From: Clostridia bacterium
Lineage (GTDB): Bacteria; Bacillota; Clostridia; TANB77; CAG-508
NCBI GenBank assembly: GCA_016290095.1
Contig: JAEESU010000029.1
Location: 1 to 49,678 of the forward strand
Direction: 5' to 3'
DNA length: 49,678 bases
The notes under the pieces were generated by a model. It saw nothing but the letters and a program-made list of their open reading frames with translations. It was not told the origin of the DNA and did no database searches. Made by a program: the position numbers and the translations under genes. Of this stretch, positions 1 through 8,491 are shown in pieces (position 1 is the first letter of the stretch; every line of letters starts with the position of its first letter).

Positions 1-3000
1 ATTATTTGGATAAAAATACTAATAGATCTATTCATGAATCAAAATTAGTAGAAAATCAAACATTTAAAGATGTTATTAATAGTAGTGATGAAGTAATTGA
101 AATTACAGGATATAATTATGATTCAGTAGATAAGGAAACATTAGAAATCACAACAGGAACAAATGTAATAAACATCTACTATACAAAAGGAAAATTCAAT
201 TACACAGTTGAATACTATTATGATAATGTAAGAGATGATGAAAAAACAGATATAATAGAAGCAACATTCTTAGATGTTATTTCTTCTTATAATGATAAAA
301 ATAAATATGGTTATAAGTATGATGATGTAGAAGGTGCACCATTGACAATATCAGCAAATGAGGAAGAAAACATTATCAAAGTATACTACATAGTAGATCC
401 TGAGCAAACTAAGTATTTAACTTACACAGTAGAGTATTATAAAGATAATACAATTGTAAGTGAAGATACAGAACTTGAAGGAATAACTGTACAGGTATTA
501 CAACCAAATACAATTCCAGTACTTAAAGATAAAATTAATCTAACAGATAAATATGATGGATATAAGTTAGATGTAACTGATCCGGATGAGATACCAGAAA
601 TAATTAATGCTGGAGGGGTAATAAAAGTATACTTCATAAAACGTACAGACTTATCATATACAGTACATTATAAGGAGCAAGGAACAAACGAAACAATTGC
701 AACTGATAAAGTAGTAGAAAATCAAACATTTGCAGATGTAATAACAGAAAATGCAATAGATATTGACGGATATAATAAGGTAGATCCAACATCAGCTGAT
801 ATTGAAATAACAACAGGAGTAAATGAACACACATTCTACTATACAAAACGTAATGATTTAAAATATACTGTAAACTATATAGATAAAGATACTAATGAAG
901 TAATACATGATCAAAAATTAGTAGAAAATCAAACATTTAAAGATGTTATTAATAGTAGTGATGAAGTAATTGAAATTACAGGATATACTTATGATTCAGT
1001 AGATAAGGAAACATTAGAAATCACAACAGGAACAAATGTATTAAATATCTACTATACAAAAGGAAAAATTAATTACAGAGTTGAATACTATTATGAAAAT
1101 GTAATAGATGATGAAAAGACAGAAGTTGTAGAAGCTACATATTTAGATGTAATTACAAATTATACAGATAAAAATATTAGAGGATATAAATTTGATAAAA
1201 AAGAAAATGTTCCTTTAACGATATCTGCAGATGAGAATGAAAATGTAATTAAGATTTACTATATAAAAGATCAATTTGAATATACTGTAGAGTACTATTA
1301 TGATGGAGTAATTGATAATAGTAAGACAGATACTTTTATCGCTACATTTGAAGATATTATTGATAATGTAGAAGATAAGAATATAACAGGATATAAACTT
1401 GACAGAACATATAATTATCCATTAGAAGTAACAGATATTCCGGCAACAAATGTTATTAAATTGTATTACGAGAAAGATCAATTCGAATATACAGTAGAGT
1501 ATTACTATGATGGAGAAATTGATGATAGTAAAACAGACAAGCTAAAGGCAACATATCAAGATATTGTTACATCAGCGGAAGATAAGGTAATTACAGGATA
1601 TGAGTTCGAAAAAGATGAAGGATTACCATTAACCATAACAGAAAATCCTGAAAACAATATTATTAGACTTTACTATATAAGAAGTGTATTTGAATATACA
1701 GTTGAGTATTACTATGACGGTATATTAGATCCGTTCTTTACAGAAAGATATAGAGCATTATATGGAGAACAAATAGGTACATATACTCCAAAACCAGTTG
1801 AAGATTTTGAATTACAAAAAACAGAAAACTTTATTTTAGTAATGTCAGCAAATGAAGATGAAAATGTAATTAGAGTATATTATGTAAGAAAACCAGCAAA
1901 AGTAATAGTAAGATATGTTTATGAACAGGATTTAGTGGAGATTGGAGACAGAAAAATAATTAATGGACAAATATATGATGATTATGATGCAACTACTTTA
2001 ATTGATGAATTTTATGGATATACATATGCTTACTCAACAGGAAATGCTGTTGGAATGATGTTAGATGACGAAACATATGTAGTTCATTATTATAGAAAGA
2101 ATGGTAGTGCGATTGTAAACCATATTGATAGAGAAACTGGTGAAATATTAGAATCTGAAACAATAAATGGTGTTGAAAATCAAGTTGTTACAACAAGTTC
2201 TAAGGATTTTGATGGATATGTATTAGTAGAAGAGCCTCAAAATAAAGATGTTAAATTAAATGCTAATAAACCAGAAGTAAATTACTATTATGCTAAAATA
2301 TCTGCTGGAGTAATTGAAAAGCATATTGATATTAAAACAGATGATATTTTAGAAGAAACATTACATGAAGGTTTGGAAGGTGATACATATAGTACTTCAA
2401 ATAAAGAATTTGAAGGATATGATTTAGTACAAGAAGAGTATCCAGAAAATTCTGAAGGCGCATTTAGCTCAGAAGTAATTGAAGTAAGATATTATTATAT
2501 TAGAAAGTCAAGTGTAAAAACTGAGTATGTTGATAAATATACAAATGAGCCAATTATTGAAAATGGTGAAGATTCTACAGAGATAATAACAGGTCATGAG
2601 GGAGACCATTATGAGACAGAAGAAAAAGAATTTGAAGGATATGATTTAGTACAAGAAGAGTATCCAGGCAATGCCAAAGGAGAAATGGAAAGAGAAGAAA
2701 CTCATGTAATCTATTATTATAAACAAAGAGCTAAGGTTATCGAAAAACATATTGATATTAAAACAAATGAAACAATTGATGAGATTGTTGAAAACGAGAA
2801 AGTAGACAGTACAAAAGAATATCAAGGACATGTTGGAGATACATATAGAACTTCATCAAAAGTATTTGAAGGATATGACTTAGTACTAGAAAGATACCCG
2901 GAAAATGCAGATGGAACAATGAAAGCAGAGACAATAGAAGTAAATTATTATTATATTAAAAAATCAAGTGTAATAGTTGAATACATTGATATTAAGACAG

Positions 3001-4277
3001 GTGATATTTTAATAGAAAAAGTTCCAATTGAGGGTGAAGAAAAATTCCTAGAAAAAGAAAGTATAGAATATCTTCAAGGCCATGAAGGAGACTATTATGA
3101 AACAAAAGAGAAAGAATTTGATGATTATGATATTGTAATGGAACTTTACCCTGAAAATGCAAAAGGAGAAATGCAAGCAGAAGAAATAACTGTAAGATAT
3201 TATTATGCTCGTAAATCTGCAGGAGTAATAGCAAAATATATTGATGCATTAACAGGAGAGATTATAAAAGAAAAGATTCCATTAGAGGAAAATGATAATT
3301 CATTGCTAGATGAATTAACTCCAAGATATGAAGAAAAAGATAGTACAGAATATTATGAAGGTCATGTAGGTGATCAATATAAGACATCTCCAAAAGAATT
3401 TGATGGATATGATCTAATTGAAGAAAAATATCCAGAAAATGAAGAGGGAGAAATGCAAATAGAAGTAATCGAAGTAGATTATTATTACAGAAGAAAAGCT
3501 AAAGTAATAGTAGAGTACATAGACAACATATCTGGAGAAAAGATAGTTGAGGAAGAAGGAGATTCAACAGTAATAATAGAAGGACATGTAAAAGACTCAT
3601 ATGATACGGAAGAAAAAGTGTTTGAAAATTATGATATCATAAAAGAAAAGTATCCAGAAAACACAAATGGAGAAATGCAAATAGAAGAAATCGAAGTAAA
3701 ATACTATTACATTAGAAAAACAAAAGTAATCATTGAATATTATGATGAAGATACAGAAGAGAAATTATGTGAAGATGAAATTATAAAAGGTCATGAAAAA
3801 GATTCTTATGAAGCTAAAGCAAAAGAATTTGAAGAATACAAATATAGTAAAGTTGATGGTGAAGAAAAAGGACAAATGACTCCAGAAGATATTACAGTAA
3901 AATATTATTATAAGAAAATAACAAAACCTGAAGAAAATAACAAAGATGAAAAAGATAATAATAATAATAACAAATATGATAGCAACAATAAAGAAGAAAA
4001 ACCATTAAGTGCTAAAGAAGAAACTATTATTAATAGAATAATAGATAATATAAAAGAATCTAAAGCAAATGATGATAAAACATCTTCAACAACTAAGAAA
4101 CAAGAAGAAAAAACAAGAATCTTCCCAAATACAGGAGATATTATTCCAGTAATAACATATAGTATTATGATTAGTATAATAATTATAAACATTATTATTG
4201 CAAAACATAATAGAAAAAGACTAAAAAATATACGTGGAAAATATGATACTGAAAAAGAGTGGAAACAAGATGAATAG
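1..4277 (+). CDS. Repeat-rich MucBP-type surface protein with FPNTG sorting signal (5' end outside window)
   Basis: Probable cell-wall-anchored adhesin or mucin-binding-like protein, cut by the window start. Reading is open from base 1; the first possible start (TTG at 6) lies inside a repeat, so it is not the true start. About nine beta-rich repeats beginning with YTVEYYYD-like strands (InlB B-repeat or MucBP style) fill the first 620 residues. About nine MucBP-like repeats follow (KVIVEYIDIKTG... GYD... EVRYYY). A low-complexity Asn/Lys/Glu spacer precedes the C-terminal FPNTGD motif, a hydrophobic segment of about 20 residues and a basic tail. This is a variant LPXTG signal, implying sortase processing. 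The tail after the membrane segment is longer than usual. No signal peptide is visible because the N-terminus is missing. The ligand is unknown; the adhesin role is inferred from the repeat family. Confidence 0.88.
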   Translation, partial: YLDKNTNRSIHESKLVENQTFKDVINSSDEVIEITGYNYDSVDKETLEITTGTNVINIYYTKGKFNYTVEYYYDNVRDDEKTDIIEATFLDVISSYNDKNKYGYKYDDVEGAPLTISANEEENIIKVYYIVDPEQTKYLTYTVEYYKDNTIVSEDTELEGITVQVLQPNTIPVLKDKINLTDKYDGYKLDVTDPDEIPEIINAGGVIKVYFIKRTDLSYTVHYKEQGTNETIATDKVVENQTFADVITENAIDIDGYNKVDPTSADIEITTGVNEHTFYYTKRNDLKYTVNYIDKDTNEVIHDQKLVENQTFKDVINSSDEVIEITGYTYDSVDKETLEITTGTNVLNIYYTKGKINYRVEYYYENVIDDEKTEVVEATYLDVITNYTDKNIRGYKFDKKENVPLTISADENENVIKIYYIKDQFEYTVEYYYDGVIDNSKTDTFIATFEDIIDNVEDKNITGYKLDRTYNYPLEVTDIPATNVIKLYYEKDQFEYTVEYYYDGEIDDSKTDKLKATYQDIVTSAEDKVITGYEFEKDEGLPLTITENPENNIIRLYYIRSVFEYTVEYYYDGILDPFFTERYRALYGEQIGTYTPKPVEDFELQKTENFILVMSANEDENVIRVYYVRKPAKVIVRYVYEQDLVEIGDRKIINGQIYDDYDATTLIDEFYGYTYAYSTGNAVGMMLDDETYVVHYYRKNGSAIVNHIDRETGEILESETINGVENQVVTTSSKDFDGYVLVEEPQNKDVKLNANKPEVNYYYAKISAGVIEKHIDIKTDDILEETLHEGLEGDTYSTSNKEFEGYDLVQEEYPENSEGAFSSEVIEVRYYYIRKSSVKTEYVDKYTNEPIIENGEDSTEIITGHEGDHYETEEKEFEGYDLVQEEYPGNAKGEMEREETHVIYYYKQRAKVIEKHIDIKTNETIDEIVENEKVDSTKEYQGHVGDTYRTSSKVFEGYDLVLERYPENADGTMKAETIEVNYYYIKKSSVIVEYIDIKTGDILIEKVPIEGEEKFLEKESIEYLQGHEGDYYETKEKEFDDYDIVMELYPENAKGEMQAEEITVRYYYARKSAGVIAKYIDALTGEIIKEKIPLEENDNSLLDELTPRYEEKDSTEYYEGHVGDQYKTSPKEFDGYDLIEEKYPENEEGEMQIEVIEVDYYYRRKAKVIVEYIDNISGEKIVEEEGDSTVIIEGHVKDSYDTEEKVFENYDIIKEKYPENTNGEMQIEEIEVKYYYIRKTKVIIEYYDEDTEEKLCEDEIIKGHEKDSYEAKAKEFEEYKYSKVDGEEKGQMTPEDITVKYYYKKITKPEENNKDEKDNNNNNKYDSNNKEEKPLSAKEETIINRIIDNIKESKANDDKTSSTTKKQEEKTRIFPNTGDIIPVITYSIMISIIIINIIIAKHNRKRLKNIRGKYDTEKEWKQDE
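41..1063 (+). repeat. Near-identical internal duplication (41-190 and 914-1063)
   Basis: Two stretches of about 150 bp inside the surface-protein gene are almost identical at nucleotide level, offset by exactly 873 bp (291 codons). Most other repeats in the gene share only protein-level similarity, so this pair looks recently duplicated or homogenised by gene conversion. Confidence 0.85.
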
Positions 4278-4281
4278 TAAA

Positions 4282-4312
4282 AAAACTCTCTAGCAAATTG
4301 CTAGAGAGTTTT
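4282..4312 (+). terminator. Intrinsic terminator after surface-protein gene
   Basis: A 13-bp perfect stem (AAAACTCTCTAGC and its complement) with an AAATT loop, followed by a T run, starts 5 nt after the TAG stop. Confidence 0.93.
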
Positions 4313-4324
4313 TTATGTTCTAAA

Positions 4325-4375
4325 AGAGTGTCCCATTAGTGCCAAAGTGGAACTAAAAGGAACGTCCCTGTGAAA
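4325..4375. repeat. Short REP-like intergenic element
   Basis: A roughly 50-bp stretch, richer in G/C than its surroundings, lies between the terminator and the convergent mscL stop. It contains TGTCCC, GTGCCAAAGTGGAAC and GGAACGTCCCTGTG blocks. From memory it resembles short dispersed elements with GGGAC ends found between genes in other Clostridia. Only one copy is present here, so repeat status is inferred. Confidence 0.4.
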
Positions 4376-4843
4376 CTATTTTAATATTTCTTCTAGATTT
4401 AGTTCTGATGTACAGTGTGGGCATCTTGTTGCTTTGTATGGTATTTCTGTTAAACAATATTTGCAAAGTTTTGTTTCTGGTTCAACTTCAACTTCTTTTC
4501 CGTCTTTATCTTTTTTCATTATTTTTGTAGCTGATTTTTCTAATAATTCTTTGCTTTTCTTATCTGCTGTATTAACTGCTTTTACCATTAAGAATAAGAT
4601 AAATGCTACGATTAAAAAGTTGATTACTGCTGTAAGAAAAGCACCATAATTTAATGCTTGTCCAGAATCTCCTAGTGGAATAGTTCCTTGTACTTCAGCT
4701 CCACCAATTAAAGCAAGTAATGGTTGAATGAAAGAAGATGTTAATGCATTAACAATATCAGCAAAGGCGCCTCCTATGATAACACCGACAGCTAAATCCA
4801 TAACGTTACCTTTTGCAATGAATTCTTTAAATTCCTTAAACAT
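4376..4843 (-). CDS. mscL: Large-conductance mechanosensitive channel with C-terminal zinc ribbon
   Basis: Homopentameric membrane channel that opens under membrane tension to release solutes during hypo-osmotic shock. The N-terminal FKEFIAKGNVMDLAVGVIIGGAF signature is MscL; TM1 is about residues 15-40 and TM2 about 66-90. At 155 residues it is somewhat long, because after the charged cytoplasmic helix there is a CX2C-X10-CX2C motif (C127, C130, C141, C144) typical of a zinc ribbon. Canonical MscL ends without this module. An AGGAGG ribosome binding site and a minus-strand promoter lie upstream. It is monocistronic, convergent with the surface-protein gene and divergent from the DJ-1/PfpI gene. 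Identity is firm; the role of the ribbon is unknown. Confidence 0.95.
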   Translation of the reverse strand: MFKEFKEFIAKGNVMDLAVGVIIGGAFADIVNALTSSFIQPLLALIGGAEVQGTIPLGDSGQALNYGAFLTAVINFLIVAFILFLMVKAVNTADKKSKELLEKSATKIMKKDKDGKEVEVEPETKLCKYCLTEIPYKATRCPHCTSELNLEEILK

Positions 4844-4889
4844 AAATAAAACCTCCTATTAAAACAAGTTTACGTAAAATTATAGATAT

Positions 4890-4918
4890 AATATATAACA
4901 AAAGCCAGTATTTGTCAA
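4890..4918 (-). promoter_or_regulatory. Sigma-A-type promoter of mscL
   Basis: On the minus strand TTGACA (4918-4913), a 17-nt spacer and TATATT (4895-4890) precede the mscL start by about 45 nt. Confidence 0.8.
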
Positions 4919-4933
4919 TATTTGCGTAATATA

Positions 4934-4963
4934 TTGATTTTAATCGCTTAAAAGTAATATAAT
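4934..4963 (+). promoter_or_regulatory. Promoter of the DJ-1/PfpI gene
   Basis: TTGATT, an 18-nt spacer and a perfect TATAAT, ending about 28 nt before the start codon. Confidence 0.65.
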
Positions 4964-4991
4964 AATTATATGTAAAAGGAGGTAAATGATA

Positions 4992-5558
4992 ATGAAAAAA
5001 ATAGCAGTTTTTTTAGCAGATGGTTTTGAAGATATAGAAGCATTAGCAACAGTGGATGTTTTAAGAAGAGCTGGTTTTATATGTCATACAGTGAGTATAC
5101 AAAGCGAACATGTTACTAGTGCACATGGTGTTACGGTAAAGGCAGATAAGTTATTTGATAATACAATAATGGAATATGATATGGTTGTGTGTCCAGGAGG
5201 ACTTCCAGGAGCTAAATATCTTTCTGAAGATGAAAGAGTACTTAATACAATTCGTAAATTTAATGAAATGGAAGATAAATATATAGCAGCTATTTGTGCT
5301 TCACCAGCAATGATTTTGCCATCAGCTGGCATAGAAGAAAATAGATATATCACATCATATCCTGGAGAGGATTTTGAAAATATGCTCGAAAAAGCAAATT
5401 ACGTAGATGAATTAGTTGTAGTAGATGGTAATTTAATAACTAGTAGAGGACCAGGAACAACATTGTTATTTGCGTATAAATTAGTAGACATTTTAGGTGG
5501 AAATAGTGAAGCATTAAAAGATGGAATGCTTTGGAATATGGTTGAAAAAGAAAATTAA
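4992..5558 (+). CDS. DJ-1/PfpI family protein (YajL/ThiJ-like)
   Basis: Glutamine-amidotransferase-fold protein of the DJ-1/PfpI superfamily, whose members act as glyoxalases, chaperones or redox-stress proteins. GFEDIEA near the N-terminus carries the conserved Glu, and AAICASPA (near residue 100) carries the nucleophilic-elbow Cys. The 188-residue length is typical of YajL/DJ-1. The ATG at 4992 gives 9 nt to the GGAGG; an ATG at 4986 leaves only 3 nt, so 4992 is preferred, although 4986 is possible. It is a single gene with its own promoter and a bidirectional terminator. The substrate cannot be inferred. Confidence 0.9.
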   Translation: MKKIAVFLADGFEDIEALATVDVLRRAGFICHTVSIQSEHVTSAHGVTVKADKLFDNTIMEYDMVVCPGGLPGAKYLSEDERVLNTIRKFNEMEDKYIAAICASPAMILPSAGIEENRYITSYPGEDFENMLEKANYVDELVVVDGNLITSRGPGTTLLFAYKLVDILGGNSEALKDGMLWNMVEKEN

Positions 5559-5560
5559 TA

Positions 5561-5596
5561 AAAAATGAGTATGCTATTATTAGCATACTCATTTTT
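5561..5596. terminator. Bidirectional terminator between convergent genes
   Basis: A 15-bp perfect stem (AAAAATGAGTATGCT) with an ATTATT loop, flanked by A and T tracts, serves the DJ-1/PfpI gene on plus and the DUF445 gene on minus. Confidence 0.93.
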
Positions 5597-5600
5597 TATT

Positions 5601-6500
5601 TTAAAATAATAAATTCAATAATCCTAATACAAATCCTATAAGTGCTCCCAGATTTACAAGAGCATTCAATTCTTTTTTCATGATTTCTAAAATTATTTTT
5701 TCTAATTCTAATGTAGGCATAGAATTAATTTTATCAGAGACAACTTTTGAGATGTTGAGTGTTTCTAACAAATTTGGTAATTTTTCCAATATGATTTTTT
5801 CGTATAATTTCATAATGATTGAAGTTAAATTTAAGTCATTTTGCTCAATACTATTAATAGTTCCTGCAACAGTTTTGTTTTCTATTTTCAAAATTTCATT
5901 ATTAACCATTTTATTAATTGCTTCTTCACCATGCTCATTAATATATTCATCAACTTTTGCAGAGATTTCAGGTTTTAATGATGATAATATTTTATTTCCA
6001 CCAAATATGCCAAGAATAGAACCTTTTAATTTTTCATTTGCAACAAGTAAAATTTGGTCTGAAACAATATTACCTAAATTAGATTCTTTAACAGAAGAAA
6101 AGATGCTTTCAGATAAACTAGTAGATAGTTTTGATTCAATTTTAACTAAGTTTTCTTCTAAAATATTTGAACATAAAAAATTTTTTATTGTAATATCATT
6201 TTCTTGCATATATTTTTCAAGAGATTTTTTGATATTTTCTTCAATTTCGGTTTTCTTTTCTTCAGAAAGAAGTGTTAAGCGAAGAGACTCTTCTGTTAGT
6301 AAATTCTGACTTATTGCATCTCCAATTGCTTCAGCAATTCTTGGTTTATTTTTGGGTATTATTCCAGGTGTGAATGGCAATGTTAGTTTTCCAATTTTAA
6401 TAGGGTTTAAAGGCCTAAATAGCATTTTTACTGCAATCCAATTTGTTATATATCCGATTCCTGCTCCAATTACAGGTCTAATTAATAAATAATAATTCAT
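5601..6500 (-). CDS. DUF445 family membrane protein
   Basis: Uncharacterised membrane protein of the DUF445 family (YheB-like in Bacillus). The N-terminus has the family pattern of a membrane segment with GAGIGYITNWIAVKMLFRP and then FTPGIIPKNKPRIAEAIG. A long, charged, helical middle (about 80-270) follows, and a C-terminal hydrophobic segment (about 277-297) ends the protein. This suggests both ends sit in the membrane with a large soluble helical domain between. An AAAGGAG site lies 6 nt before the ATG and a promoter lies further upstream. Function is unknown; in spore formers family members have been linked to spore or envelope processes, which this sequence does not test. Confidence 0.88.
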   Translation of the reverse strand: MNYYLLIRPVIGAGIGYITNWIAVKMLFRPLNPIKIGKLTLPFTPGIIPKNKPRIAEAIGDAISQNLLTEESLRLTLLSEEKKTEIEENIKKSLEKYMQENDITIKNFLCSNILEENLVKIESKLSTSLSESIFSSVKESNLGNIVSDQILLVANEKLKGSILGIFGGNKILSSLKPEISAKVDEYINEHGEEAINKMVNNEILKIENKTVAGTINSIEQNDLNLTSIIMKLYEKIILEKLPNLLETLNISKVVSDKINSMPTLELEKIILEIMKKELNALVNLGALIGFVLGLLNLLF

Positions 6501-6528
6501 ATTTTTCTCCTTTAGAAATTACTACCAA

Positions 6529-6557
6529 ATTATATAATCATTTTGTTCAAAATGCAA
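6529..6557 (-). promoter_or_regulatory. Promoter of the DUF445 gene
   Basis: On the minus strand TTGCAT, a 17-nt spacer and TATAAT lie about 30 nt upstream of the start codon. Confidence 0.7.
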
Positions 6558-6585
6558 ATTTGAAGTTATTTTATTTTATAAAAAC

Positions 6586-6614
6586 TTGATAAAAGATATT
6601 TTTATTGTTAAAAT
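6586..6614 (+). promoter_or_regulatory. Promoter of the metallo-beta-lactamase-fold gene
   Basis: TTGATA, a 17-nt spacer and TAAAAT, 20 nt before the ATG. It is back to back with the DUF445 promoter. Confidence 0.65.
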
Positions 6615-6634
6615 TTTAAGTAGAGGAGAACAGT

Positions 6635-7621
6635 ATGGCACGTAAGAAAAGAAAGTCCAAATTATTCTTGCAAGTCATTGTTTTAATTATATTGCTACTC
6701 TTGTTATTTTTTACAGAACAACCAGAATTATTTGAAATTTTTGATATCGTATCAGCAGAATTTGGAGTTGTGTCTGCATATGAAGATTCATTTGGTGGTG
6801 TCAAAAAAGATCAAGAAATTATTTCAAGAGTATCAGAAAATATTACAATTGATAAAGAGAAGTTAAACATATTGTTTTTAGATGTTGGACAAGCTGATTG
6901 TGAATTGATTGTGTATAAGAATAAAACAATATTGATTGATGCAGGAAATAGTAAAGATGGACCTAAGATAGTAAATGGATTAAAAGCACTTAACATTAAT
7001 AAAATAGATTATGTTATAGGAACACATGTACATGAAGATCACATAGGCGGAATGAGTTACATTGTAGATGGATTTGATATTGGAAAATTTTATTTGCCAT
7101 ATAATGCTCAGAATACTACATCATATTATAATAAATTATTAAATTCATTAAATAATAAAAGTATGAGTATTAATGAAGCAAGTATTGGTGACAAATTTTT
7201 TGTAGAAGATTTAGTATTTGAAATTATGTCTGTAGACAATTCAGAACCTGATAATGCAAATTTGAGTTCAATAACAATTGAAATGAGATATAAAAACCTT
7301 AAATATTTATTTATGGGTGATGCTGAAATAGAAAATGAAAAATCAAGATTATGGAATGATGTTGATGTTCTAAAAGTGGGGCATCATGGATCAAATACAA
7401 GTAGTTCAGAAAAGTTTTTAAAACAAGTATTACCTGAAATAGCAATAATATCAGTTGGAAAAGAAAACAGTTATGGACTTCCAAAAGAAAAAGTTTTAAA
7501 TAGAATAAAAAAATTAGGAACAGAAATTTATAGAACAGATTTAGATGGCACAATACAAATTGTAAGTGATGGTAATCAAAACGAAATTATAAAAATAGAG
7601 ATTAGTTTCGATGGAAACTAA
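6635..7621 (+). CDS. Membrane-anchored ComEC/Rec2-like metallo-beta-lactamase-fold hydrolase
   Basis: Metal-dependent hydrolase resembling the extracellular beta-lactamase-like domain of ComEC. A basic N-terminus and one membrane segment (about 10-27) are followed by LFLDVGQADCELI, then the metal-binding motif HVHEDH (H131, H133, D135, H136), YLFMGD and KVGHHGSNTS, all typical of this subgroup. It lacks the ComEC channel helices, so it is a stand-alone anchored enzyme that probably acts outside the cell. The family includes nucleases and phosphodiesterases; the substrate is unknown. A GGAG site lies before the ATG. The stop overlaps the convergent DUF3006 gene, a family often found beside these proteins. 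Confidence 0.9.
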   Translation: MARKKRKSKLFLQVIVLIILLLLLFFTEQPELFEIFDIVSAEFGVVSAYEDSFGGVKKDQEIISRVSENITIDKEKLNILFLDVGQADCELIVYKNKTILIDAGNSKDGPKIVNGLKALNINKIDYVIGTHVHEDHIGGMSYIVDGFDIGKFYLPYNAQNTTSYYNKLLNSLNNKSMSINEASIGDKFFVEDLVFEIMSVDNSEPDNANLSSITIEMRYKNLKYLFMGDAEIENEKSRLWNDVDVLKVGHHGSNTSSSEKFLKQVLPEIAIISVGKENSYGLPKEKVLNRIKKLGTEIYRTDLDGTIQIVSDGNQNEIIKIEISFDGN

Positions 7622-7625
7622 TCTC
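7598..7625 (-). terminator. Hairpin within the convergent stop-codon overlap
   Basis: An 11-bp perfect stem (GAGATTAGTTT with its complement, loop CGATGG) spans both stop codons of the convergent genes. On the minus strand it is followed by a T-rich stretch (TATTTTTATA), so it looks like a terminator for the DUF3006 gene; the plus side has no T run. Confidence 0.65.
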
Positions 7626-7842
7626 GCTTAAACAAATTATTAACAAGATTTTTAACTTGATTTTGATTGTTTTTTGTTGATTCATTGTCTAGATAATAAT
7701 GATTATTATCATATTTAATAATAGAACCTTCTTTACAACCTTTAGGCAAATCTTTTTTTGGAATATTGCAAAATTCATTTGAACTTAAGTTTTCACACAC
7801 AGCGAACTTACCTTCAAATCTGTCAATAGAATATAAAACCAT
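7618..7842 (-). CDS. DUF3006 family small protein
   Basis: Small soluble protein of 74 residues matching the DUF3006 pattern: an N-terminal YSIDRFEG(K/E)FAV strand, an IPKKDLPKGCKEGSII core and a polar tail. These are predicted small beta-barrel proteins, very often encoded next to ComEC-like metallo-beta-lactamase-fold proteins, as here. It overlaps that gene tail to tail by 4 nt. A GGAGG ribosome binding site lies upstream of the ATG. Biochemical function is not established. Confidence 0.85.
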   Translation of the reverse strand: MVLYSIDRFEGKFAVCENLSSNEFCNIPKKDLPKGCKEGSIIKYDNNHYYLDNESTKNNQNQVKNLVNNLFKRD

Positions 7843-7915
7843 AATATACCTCCATTAATAAAAATAATATATCATAATTGATTAATAAAAACAATGGAGA
7901 GAAAAGAGGAAAAAA

Positions 7916-8491
7916 ATGAGTAGAAATACGGTTATTGTTTTAGTTAGTATTTTTTTAGTTTTTGTATTAGGAGTAACATTTATAGTATGCTCTGTAAAAA
8001 TGATTCAACTTAGAAATCAAAAAAGCAGTGTTGAACCAATTATAGATTATGCAGTTGAAGAAAAACCTTCCAATACATCTGATATACAAATTACAAAGTA
8101 TTTAAATTTTACAGTATATAGAGAAGACAATACAGAAGTTAATTTATCAGAATATGAGAATAATCCTGTAATGATTTTATTCTTTAATGATAAAGATAGT
8201 GATTCTTTAGAAGTATTAGGTGAAGTAGATTCACTATATGAAACATACAAAGATACAGTAAAATTCTTAATGGTAAATACTAATAGAGAAGTTAATCCTG
8301 AACTAAAAGACAAATATAAATTAGAGATTTTCTATGATTTTTATAAAGAGGCTGTAAGGAATTATAATATAACAGAATTTCCTGCGATGATTTATATTAC
8401 TGAAGAAAATACAATCTTAAATGCAAAGGTTGGAATACCTTCAGTAGATTCTATTGATGCAAATTTAGAAATTATTTCTAACAATTATTAG
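7916..8491 (+). CDS. Membrane-anchored thioredoxin-fold protein lacking CXXC
   Basis: N-terminal membrane anchor (about residues 5-28) and an outside thioredoxin-like domain. NNPVMILFFNDKDSDSL is the beta-strand and helix that carries CXXC in thioredoxins, but here the site reads DKDS, so there is no redox Cys pair. The cis-Pro loop is kept (ITEFPAMIYI). Such domains may act as chaperone-like or binding modules rather than oxidoreductases. Length is 191 residues. AGAGG precedes the ATG. It overlaps the convergent MATE-like gene by 14 nt. Fold assignment is good; function is unknown. Confidence 0.75.
   Translation: MSRNTVIVLVSIFLVFVLGVTFIVCSVKMIQLRNQKSSVEPIIDYAVEEKPSNTSDIQITKYLNFTVYREDNTEVNLSEYENNPVMILFFNDKDSDSLEVLGEVDSLYETYKDTVKFLMVNTNREVNPELKDKYKLEIFYDFYKEAVRNYNITEFPAMIYITEENTILNAKVGIPSVDSIDANLEIISNNY

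Noticed and set aside
3908-4192. Hydrophobic open frame antisense to the surface-protein gene
   Set aside because: It mirrors the Asn/Lys/Glu-rich low-complexity coding sequence, with no ribosome binding site; an antisense artefact.
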